From contig JAFSYU010000060.1 of the NCBI GenBank assembly GCA_017443595.1, positions 62,001-126,000 on the forward strand: a DNA stretch of 64,000 nucleotides, read 5' to 3'. Positions 20,089-32,000 of this stretch are shown piece by piece. A program made the position numbers and the translations under genes. Within the stretch, counting starts at the first letter, position 1, and every line of letters starts with the position of its first letter. The notes below the pieces were generated by a model, which was not told the origin of the DNA, ran no database searches, and saw nothing but the letters and a program-made list of their open reading frames with translations. This stretch comes from Clostridia bacterium (GTDB lineage Bacteria; Bacillota; Clostridia; Oscillospirales; CAG-272).

Positions 20089-23000
20089 TTATTTTGCGAT
20101 ATTCCCGTCGGTGCAATATATAACGTATTTACCTGTACTGTTATTCCATGAACTGCCTTTTGAAACACTTCTGTTCCATTGGTTTATGGTTCCTTTATAC
20201 GTTATATTTTCGAGCATATTGCAGTATGAGAATGCATAGTTGCCTATTGATGTTACGCTGTTTGGTATAGTAACGCTTATGAGATTTCTGCAGTTGTTGA
20301 ATGCATATACCCCTATAGACGTTACGTTGCCTGATATTATTACAGTTTCAACATTTGTTATTCCTATATTTCTTATATTATTTGAAATATAAGTTGTTTC
20401 GATCCATTTGCCGATCGTAATATTGACAAGGTTGTCACAGTTTTCAAACGCATAATCGCCTATTGACGTAACGCTATCCGGTATCGTCACGCTCGTAAGG
20501 TTGCTGCAGCTGTAGAACGCATAATCGCCTATTGACGTAACGCTATCCGGTATCGTCACGCTCGTAAGGTTGCTGCAGCTGCAGAACGCATAATCGCCTA
20601 TTGACGTAACGCTATCCGGTATCGTCAAGCTCGTAAGGTTGCTGCAGTTGCAGAACGCATAATTGCCTATTGACGTAACGCTATCCGGTATCGTCAAGCT
20701 TGTAAGACCGCTGCAGCTGTAGAACGTATCATCGCCTATTGACGTTACTCCATCGGGTATCGACAGACTTGTAAGACTGCTGCACTCAGCAAACGCATAG
20801 TCGCCTATATACATTACGCCGTCCGGAATTGTTACGCTCGTAAGATCGCTGCATCTGCAGAACGCATAGACAGCAATAATTTTTGTGTTTTCATTTATAT
20901 CAACGCTTGTTATTGAATCATATTTTGCCTTGATCAAAGCGTGATAAGGATTAGCTGTATTTCCTAAATACAATGCGTTGTCAAAATTATTATATGCCAA
21001 GTTGTTGCAGAATGTGAACGCGTCAACACCTATTGATATCACGCTGTCGGGAATCGTAACGCTCGTAAGGTTGCTGCAGTATGTGAATGCGTAATCGCAT
21101 ATTGAAGTTATACCTTCTGGTACGATCAGATTGGCGATCGGTTCATTGTTCAGGTATAACTTCTTTGCATAATACAACGGATTGGATGAATATGTTTTGA
21201 AGTCGATCGAACACCATTTTACAGCATCCGTTATATAAACGCCTGTAAGATTATCGCAGTTATAAAACGCAGAATTGCCGATCGATTTAACGCTGTCCGG
21301 AATCGTTACGCTTGTAAGACTTCTGCAGTAATAAAACGCATAGTCACCTATAGATGTTACGCCTTCCGGTATAACAAGATCTGTGATCAATTCGTTGTTT
21401 AAGTACAGCTTGCGAGCATAATACAAGGGATTAGATGAATAGTTTTCAAAATTTATACCGCACCATCCGGAAACATCCGTTATGAAAACGTTTGCAATGT
21501 TATAGCTGTTATAGAACGCATCGTAGCCAACGGATGTTATGCCGGCCGGAATCGATATGCTTGTAAGACTTCTACAGTTATTAAAAGCATTTTTACCCAT
21601 TGAAGTTATGCTGTCCGGAATAGTAATATTTGTAATGCCGGTGCAATCGCTGAACGACTTATCACCTATTGTTTTTACTCCGTCAGGTATAACTATGTCT
21701 GTTAGACCGCTGCATTTGTAAAACGCAGAACCGGAGATCACTTTTGTATTAGTATTTATATTAATACTTGTTATTGAGTTGTCTTTTGCTTTTATCAACG
21801 CGTGATACGGGTTATTTGTATTACCTAAATACAAAGCGTTATCAAATTCGTTATACATCAAATTACTGCATCCGTAAAATGCGTTATCGCCTATTGACGT
21901 TATACCGCTGCCTAAAATCACACTGCTGAGATTGCTGCATTCACTGAACATGTAATTGTGTAATGCCGTAACACCGTTTCCTATAGTGACGCTTGTAAGG
22001 TTTCTACAGTAGCGGAACGCTTCGGTATCTATTGACGTTACACTGTCTAATATTGTCAGAGTTTTAATACGTGTTAATCCTAGTTTTTCATAGTTTGTCG
22101 TTTCGATCCATTTTCCTACTGTAATGCTTTCAACGTTATTGCAGCCGGAAAACGCATACTCACCTATTGATTTTACGTTGTCTCCTATAGTCAAATTGCT
22201 TAGACTGCTGCAACTTATGAACGTATAACTGTTTATTGACGTTACGGTATCAGGTATGATCAAATCTGTGATCAACTCATTGTTCAGGTACAGATTGTTA
22301 GCATAATTTAACGGGTTAGCTGTGTAACTGCCGTAGGTTATATCACACCATTTTGCAATATCTGTTATATATACACCGGTAAGACTTTCGCAGCAGTTGA
22401 ACGCGTTATTACCGACTGTATTTACGCTGCCCGGTATCGTTATGCTTGCAAGATTCGTACAGTTGTAGAATGCGGAATCACCTATTGACGTTACATTGCC
22501 GCCTATAGTCACGCCTGTAAGATTCGTACAGTTGTAGAATGCGGAATCTCCTATTGACGTCACAGGTAATGCGTCGTCATTATATTCGATTTCATCAGGG
22601 ATGATCAGGATTCCCGCCAGATCTCTATTTGCGGTCGCTGCTATACTGTAAGAATCATATATCACGTAAGTTATACCGTCAATTGTTGCTGATTTTGACG
22701 TCCCAAATGTTTTTTTAGCGTTTGTAAGTGAACTGTTATTGCTTCCGATCGATATCTGATCCCATTGAGACTCATTGCCTGCGTATATTACAAGTTTTAA
22801 TGAATTGCAGCGGTAGAATGCATAATCTCCTATTGACGTTACGTTTCTGCCTATTGTCAATTCTGTAATACTGCCGCAGTTGTAGAATGCATAGTTGTTT
22901 ATAGACATTGCTCCGTCTGGGATCGTTACTTTTGTAAGGCTGATGCACTCTTTGAATGCACCGTTGCATATTGACGTTACAGGGAGCGTCTCATTGTTAT

Positions 23001-26000
23001 ATTCGATTTCATTGGGGATTATTATATCTCCCGTCAGGTTTTTATCCGCTCTTGCAACCATGCAGTAAGAATCACAAACTGCATATATTATGCCATTAAT
23101 TATTGTAGATTTTGTTGTCCCGCATATTATTTGTGCGTATTCAAAAGAACTGTAGTAATTGCGTTCTATCGATATCTGTTCCCATTGAGTCCGATCGCCT
23201 GCATATAGTATCACGTACAGTGAATAGCATTCATAAAACGTATCCTCGCCTATTGACGTTACGCTGCTGCCTACAGCAACGACCGCAAGATTGACGCAAT
23301 TATAGAATGCTTTATCACCTATTGACGTTACACCGTTGCCAATAGTAGCGATCGTAAGACTGCCGCACCCAGCGAACGCTTTTTCTCCTATTGATGTTAC
23401 GCTGTCCGGAATCGTTACGCTTGTAATTTCACTGCAATTTTTGAACGCACCACCTGAAATAGATGTTACAGGATACATAGTATTGTTATATCCGATTTTA
23501 TCTGGGATCAGTATATCTCCCGTCAAATCTTTAACCGCGTATGCTGCAATACTGTATGAATCACATATTGCGTAAGTGATGCCGTTAATTACTTTAGAAT
23601 CTGATGTTCCGTATATTACTTGTGCGCTTTCAAGAGAACTGTTATTGCTGCCTATCGATATCTGTTCCCATTGAGTACGGTCGCCTGCATATAGTATCAC
23701 GCACAGTGAATAGCATCCATTGAACGCTTCATAACCTATTGACGTTACGCTGTCCGGCATAGTAATTTTTGTAATACAATTGCAATTTATGAATGCAAGG
23801 CCCTTTATTGATGTTACGCCGTCAGGTATGATCAAATCAGTTAGCAATTCATTGTTTAAGTAAAGGTTATACGCAAAATATAACGGGTTAGACCAGTAGC
23901 CTTCAAAACTTATCGCGCACCATTTTGCAATATCTGTTATATAAACACTCATAAGATTGTCGCAGTAATAGAACGCAGAAAATCCTATTGACATTAATCC
24001 GGCCGACATTATCACGCTCGTAAGGCTGCTGCAGTTTGAGAACGCATATTGATCAATCGACGTTACGCTGTCCGGTATCGTAACGCTGGTAAGACTGCTG
24101 CAGTAGGCGAACGCATAATCGCCTATTGACGTTACGCTGTCCGGTATCGTCACGCTTGTAAGACCGCTGCATCCGGACATCATATAATTCTCTATTGAAG
24201 TTATACCGACCGGTATCGTCAGGCTTGTAAGGCTGCTGCAGTTAGAGAACGCACCTTTTCCTATTGACGTTACACTGTCCGGAATAGTCAGGCCTGTAAG
24301 TCTGCTGCAGTTGTAGAACGCATTATCACCTATGGAGGTTATCCCATCCGGTATCGTTACGCTTGTAAGACTGCTGCAGTCGGAGAACGTATAACTGCAT
24401 ATTGATGTTACTTCGTCAGGTATCGACAGACTTGTAAGATCGCTGCAGCCGGCAAACGCATAGTTGCCGATATATGTCACACTTTCCGGTATCGTTACAT
24501 CTGTAAGACTGCTGCAGTTGTAGAATGCATAATCACTTATAGATGTCACTCCTTCCGGTATCGTTACGCTTGTAAGACTGCTGCAGTCGGAGAACGTATA
24601 ACTGCATATTGATGTTACTCCGTCAGGTATGATCAAATCTGTTACCAATACATTGTTTAAATACAAATTATGTGCATAATACCATGGATTGGAATCAAAT
24701 GAAGAATTACCGAAACTTATTGCACACCATTTTGCAATATCTGTTATATAAATACTTGTTAATTTGCCGCAATTGCAAAATGCTGAATTATCAATCGACG
24801 TTACGCTGTCAGGTATCGTTACGCTTGCAAGACTGCTGCAGTCGTAAAATACACTATGACCTATTGACGTTACTCCGTCGGGTATCGTAACGCCGGTAAG
24901 ACTGCTGCATCCGTAAAACGCACCATATCCTATTGATGTTACGCTGTCCGGTATAGTTACGCTTGTAAGACCGCTGCATCCGGAGAAAGCATAATTGCCT
25001 ATAGATGTTACGCTGTTCGGTATAGTTACGCTTGTAAGACCGCTGCATCCGGAGAAAGTATAATTGCTTATTGATGTTACCTTGCCCGGTATAACAACGC
25101 TTGTAAGACTGCTGCAGGCGGTGAAAGCATAATTGCCTATAGATGTTACGCTGTCCGGTATAGTTACGCTTGCAAGACTGCTACAGTCGGTGAAAGCATA
25201 ATTGCCTATAGATGTTACGCTGCCCAGTATAGTTACGCTTGTAAGACTGCTGCAGTTCCAGAACGCATAGTCACCTATATACGTTACACCGTCCGGTATT
25301 GTCAAATCGGTGACCAATTCATTATTCAAATATAATTTGCGCGCAGTATATAAAGGATTGGAAGTATTATCTTTGAAGTCTATTTCACACCATTTTGCGA
25401 CATCGGTTATATAGACACTTGTAAGGTTATTACAGTAATAAAATGCAGAATAACCGATTGATTTAACGCTGTCCGGTATTGTCACGCTTTCAAGACTTCG
25501 GCAGTAGTTGAACGCAGAATCTGCAATAGTTTTTGTGTCGGTGTTTATATCAATGCTTGTTATTGAATCGTCTTTTGCTTTGATCAACGCATGATAGGGA
25601 TTATTGTTATTTCCTAAATACAATGCATTATCATATTCATTATATATCAAGCTGTTGCATCCGTACAGCGCATTATAACCTATTGACATTACACTGTCTC
25701 CGATTGATATATTAGTAAGATGTCTGCATCCTACGAACATATAATCGCTCAATGAAGTGACGCTGTTACCGAGAACAATGCTTTTAAGGCTGCTGCAGCT
25801 GGCAAACGCATACTCACCTATAGACGACACGCCGTCACCTACGGTAATGCTTGTAAGATCGCTGCAGTATCCGAACGCCCGCTCACCTATTGACGTAATG
25901 GAATCCGGTATTGTTACGCTTTCGAGATTTTTGCACCCGTAGAACGCATAATCTCCTATCTTCGTTACCGGATACTTATTGTTATCATATTCAATTTCAT

Positions 26001-29000
26001 CGGGGATGGTCAGATTGCTGATAGGATCGTTAACAACACATGACGCTATACTGTAAGTATCAAATACTATATAAGCAATACCATCGTATACTGCTATCTT
26101 TGACGCATCGTATATTCTTGTTGAACCCGTAAGAGAATAGTTTTGAATTCCTATCGATATCTTATCCCATTGTGTCTTATCGCCTGCATACAGTACAAGA
26201 TCTAATGAGCTGCAATTGTAGAATGCATAGTCGTTTATTGACATTAAGTTTGCCGGAAGAATCAAGCTTATAATATTGTAACAGCGAGAAAATGCATACT
26301 TACCTATCGATGTTATACTGCCCGGTATCGTCACGTATGTAAGGTTATTACAGTTGTAGAACGTATAGTCACCTATCGACGTGACACCGTCCGGTATCGT
26401 TACGCTTGTAAGATTGTAGCAGTAGTAAAATGTATAATCGCCTATTGATTTTACGCCTTCCGGCAAAGTCACACTTGTAAGATTTTCGCATTCGCTAAAC
26501 GCAGATCCGGAGATCACTTTTGTATCGTCATTTATATCAATGTTTGCTATTGATTTATCAATTGCTCTGATTAACGCATGATACGGATTATTCAAATTTC
26601 CTAAATACAAGGCGTTATCATATTCGTTAAACGTCAAGCTGTAGCAATCGTTGAACGCGCCTGAACCTATAAACGTAATGCTGTCCGGTATCGTCACGCT
26701 TGTAATGTTGCTGCATCCGGAGAATGCAGACTGGTTGATCGACACGACCGGCAGTGCAACATTGTTGTATTCTATTTCACTCGGTATAACTATATCTCCA
26801 CTCAGTTTTCCGACCGCACCGACAACGGTACTGTAAGAATCAAATATACCGTAAGCTATACCGTCAATTATAATTACTTTTGTTTCGTATACTCTTCTTG
26901 CGTTTGTAAGAGAACTGTTATAATTTCCGATTGATATACTATCCCACTGAGTCTGATTACCTGTATAAATAACAAGATTCAATGAATTACAGTAATAGAA
27001 TGCATAATTGCTTATATAAGTCACGCCTTTTCCTATGGTCACACATGTAAGACCGCTGCAGTAACGGAATGCATCATAACCTATAGTTGTTACACTGTCC
27101 GGTATTGTTAAGTTTGTGAGATTGTAGCAATTGTAGAACGCATCGGAACCTATATACGTTACGCCGTCCGGAATGCTAATGTTTCTCAGACTTCCGCAGC
27201 AATAGAAAGCGTAAGAGTCAATAGTCGTTACACCTTTTCCGATAATCACGCTGGTAAGACTGCCGCAATTGTAGAAAGTATAGTATTGAATTGATGTTAC
27301 ACCGTCCGGTATGCTGACGCCGGTAAGACTGCTGCAATTGTAGAATGCATAACTGCCTATCGACGTTAAGCTGCACGGTATTGTTATATCGGAAAGACTA
27401 TAGCAGTAGTAGAACGCATAACTGCCTATCGACATTATGCTGTCCGGCATTGTTACGCTTGAAAGACTGTAGCAGCAGTAGAATGAATAGGAACCTATTG
27501 ATGTTACATCGTCCGGTATTGTCACACTCGAGAGGTTGTAGCAGTAGTAGAAAGAATAATTGCCTATCGACGTTAAACCGTCCGGTATTACCAGATCGGT
27601 AATCAATTCGCAGTTCAAGTAGAGATAATGTGCACATGACAAAGGATTAGATGAAGAATCGCTGAAACTTATTGCACACCATTTTGCAATATCTGTTATA
27701 TAGACGCCATTTAAATTTCCGCAGTATTTGAACGCTTGATATTCTATTGACGATAAGCTCTCCGGTATCGTTACGCTTGTAAAACTTACACAGTTATAAA
27801 ACGCATATTGGCTTATTGATGTTACGCCGTCCGGTATTATCAAATCTGTGACAGGTTCGTTATTCAAATACAGTTTATGCGCATAATACAAAGGATTTGA
27901 AATATCCTCGCTGAAGTTTATTTCGCACCATTTTGCAATATCACTTATATAAACTCCCGTAAGATTGCTGCAGTTATAAAATGCAGAATATCCTATTGAC
28001 GTTACGCTGACAGGTATTGTAACGCTTGTAAGACTGTTGCAGCCGGAGAACGCAGATGCGGCGATTACTTTTGTGCTTTCATTTATATTAACGTACGTTA
28101 TTGAAGTGTCAGTTGATTTGATCAATGCGTGATACAGGTTATTTGCGTTACCTAGATACAATGCGTTGTCATATTCGTTATACTTCAAGCTGCTGCACCC
28201 GTAGAACGCGTCATTCTCTATTGACTTTATGCTGTCAGGTATAGTAACGCTGGTAAGACTGCTGCAACCGAAGAAAGTAGCATATCTGATTGATGTTACG
28301 CCGTCAGGTATCGTAATGCTTGTAAGACTGCTGCAGCCGGAGAACGCATAACTGCCTATCGACGTTATGTTGCCCGGGATAGTCATGCTTGTAAGGTTGT
28401 AACAGTTATAAAACATCTCACTGTTTATTGACGTTAAACCGCTGCCAATAATCACGTTTGTAAGATTTCCGCAGCCGGAGAACGCGGAATATCCAAGTGT
28501 TGTTACGCTGTCAGGTATCGTAATGCTTGTAAGACTGCTGCAACCGGAGAATGCATAACTGTATATCGATGTTACGCCATCCGGTATCGTTACACTTGTC
28601 AGATTACTGCAATTGTTGAACGCATTACTGTCTATAAATTTTATGCCGTCTCCCAAAGTCACGCTTGTAAGATTGCTGCAGTTATAAAATGCAGAATATC
28701 CTATTGACGTTACACTGACAGGTACTGTAACACTTGTAAGACTGCTGCAGTTACAGAACACATAACTGCTTATTGAAGTTACACCGTCAGGTATTGTCAA
28801 ATCTGTTATCAATTCATTGTTTAAGTAAAGGTTATGCGCATAATATACCGGATTGCAGGAATAATCGTCAAAACTTATTGTGCACCATTTTGCAATATCT
28901 TTAATATGAATGCTTGCAAGACTGCTGCATCCGTAGAACGCATCATAACCTATTGACGTTACGCTGTCAGGTATCATAACGCTTGTAAGATTGCTGCAGC

Positions 29001-32000
29001 AGTAAAACGTATCGCTCTGTATCTTTTTTATACCGTTCGGTATCGTTATGTTTGTTAGACTTCCGCAATAGGAAAACGCAGAATACCCTATTGATTTTAC
29101 GCTGTCAGGTATCGTAACTCTTGTAAGACCGGTACAGGACGAAAATGCACACTCACCTATTGATGTTATACTGTCAGGTATTGTTACACTTGTAATACTG
29201 CTGCAGCCTGAGAATGCATTACCACCTATTGACGTAACGGGCTTTCCTTCGTACTCTTCGGGAATTACCACGTTTGCGGGCATATTGTTTACGTTAAATG
29301 CTGTTATTCCATATGTACCATCATAAAGTAAAGTGAAGTTGAAATATTGATCCGGTGTTGGAGTGGTTTTTTCTAAACCGCAGCGCTTGCATTTTCCGTC
29401 CGGTCCGTAATCGTGCTTGAGAGCATCAAGAGTTTTTGTCTCGGTCGCATCACAACCGGTGCACTTGTGCTGTGCTTCTCCGGATTCGGTACAAGTCGGC
29501 TCTTTTGTCGTTATCCAATCGCCGTAGCTATGCGGTATAATATCGGTATACGTATCTTTATACGAGTCTTCACAGTACTCGCAGGTGTGCAGAGTATAAC
29601 CCTGTTTTGTGCAGGTAGGTGCGATCACTTCCGCGTTATAGTTATGGCCGTGCGCAGGTACAACGCCTGTCTCCGTTTCACCGCATTCGGAGCAGACGTG
29701 CTGTTTTTCACCCGGGTCGGTACACGTTGGTGATACTGTCGTTACCCAATCCCCAAAACTGTGGGGGATCATATCAGTATACGTATCTTTATACGAATCT
29801 TTACAATATTCGCAGGTATGCAGCGTATAACCCTGTTTTGTGCAGGTGGGAGCGATCTCTTCTGCCTTATAATTATGACCGTGAGCAGGTACTGTTTCGT
29901 TTTCGATCTTTTTGCATACTGCGCATATGTGTTGCTTTATCCCGGATTCAGTGCATCCCGGTTCTTTTGTCGTTACCCAATCTCCGAAGCTGTGCGGTAT
30001 AATATCGGTATAAGTGTCTTTGTAAAAATCATCGCAGTTTTTGCATTTATGCAGAGTATAGCCTTGCTCGGTGCAAGTAGCAGCTATAACGGAAGCTTCA
30101 TAATCGTGCGGAATGATATCCGTATACGTATCCTTATACGAATCTTCACAGTATTCGCAGGCGTGCAGCGTATAACCCTGTTTCGTGCAGGTAGGTGCTA
30201 TGACAGTCTCTATATAGGAATGTATGATTTCGCCGCTTTCGAGGTCAAGCGTATGTCCGTCAAACAATTGCACGGACGAATTGCTTCCACTGTGCCAATC
30301 GTTTTTGTCAATATTATCCCATTCTTCTTTTGTTCCGTTGTACCGTATGACGGTCAAGACATCGCAGCCTGAAAATACGCTCTGACCGATCTTTACAACA
30401 TCTTTACCGATCGTTACATCTTCAAGCGAGCTGCAGCCGTAAAACACTTCGATGCCTAAGTCAGTAACACCATCCGGAATGACGATGACAATGATATTTA
30501 TGCACAGGTAAAATGCGCGGTCGCCTATGTTTGTAACGCTCTCCGGTATAGCGACGTTTACAAGGCTTATGCATCCGCTGAAAGCGTCCTCGCCTATGCT
30601 TTTCACGCCTGTTTTTATTGTTACGGTATCTAAATCGGAACAACCCTCAAACGCGCCGGAACCTATCTCGGCAACACTACCGGGGATCTCTATTGCTTCA
30701 AGCTTCGTGCATCCGCTGAAAGCGCTTGCACCTATGCTTGATACACTTTTTCCTATTGTAACGTTTTTAAGACTGGTACAGCCTAAAAACGCCTGATCTC
30801 CGATATTTTTAACGCTGTCCGGAATTATGATGACGATGATGTTTATGCACAGATAAAACGCACAGTCACCTATGATTGTGACGGTTTCCGGTATAGAAAC
30901 GCTTACAAGACTAACGCATCCCGAAAATGCATTATCTCCGATACTTTCAACACCGGTTTGTAAGGTCACGCCGATCAGAGACGTACAACCTTCAAAAGCG
31001 CCGGCACCTATCTCGGCAACGCTGCCTGGGATATTTATAACTTCAAGTTTAATACATCCGCCGAAAGCACCCGTGCCTATACTTGCAACGCCGTTTTTGA
31101 TCGTTATTGTCTTTAGCTTGGCGCAATCCTCAAACGCGCCGGCTCCTATCTCAGCAACACTGCCGGGTATTTCTATATTTTCTATATTCAGACAACCACT
31201 GAAAGCTTGAGCGCCTATGTTTGTGACGCTGTCGGGAATAACGATGACGACGATATTTATACACAAATAAAATGCTCGGTCACCTATAACGGAGACGTCT
31301 GACGGAATATTCACATTTATAAGCGAGGTGCATTCATTAAAAGCATCTTCGCCTATGCTTTTCACGGTATCCGGAAGCGTAACGCAGGCCAGACTTTCAC
31401 AGCCTTTGAACAAGCGGTCGCCTACATTTGAAACACCGCTCGGAATATCAACACTTTCAAGCGATGCACATCCGTTGAAAGCATCGTTTCCTATGCTTGT
31501 TACAGTACTCGGAAGCGTTATGTCAGTAAGTTTTTCACAGCCTTTAAACGTTTCTTCTCCTATATTCAAAACACCTTCGTGCAAAACTATTACCGTAATA
31601 TTTATACAAAGGCAAAACGCCCTGTCCCCGATATTTGTTATACACTCGGGAATATTTATGCTTATAACACTTGTGCAACCACTGAAAGCGTTATCTGCAA
31701 TCCTTGTTACTGTTTTATTATCATATGTATCCGGTATTGCTATGTTTGCCGGCAGATCGTTTTTGTTCTTTGCAGATATCTCATAAGTATTGTTGTCAAG
31801 CAAATTGAAAATAAAATACTTATCTGATGTAGGTATCAAGTCTTTGCAGCGTTTGCATATGTTGTCATCTCCGACATTGTGGCCGAGAGACATAAGATCT
31901 TCTTCTTCAGTTTTACCGCATTCAGAGCATACGTGTTGCTTTTTGCCGGGTTCGGTACACGTTGGTTCTATTGTTGTATTCCAGTCACCGTAGCTGTGAG

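Noticed and set aside
20089..20200. C-terminal LPxTG or membrane anchor on the giant protein
   Set aside because: The last residues (YVIYCTDGNIAK) are polar and no hydrophobic helix or sorting motif is present.
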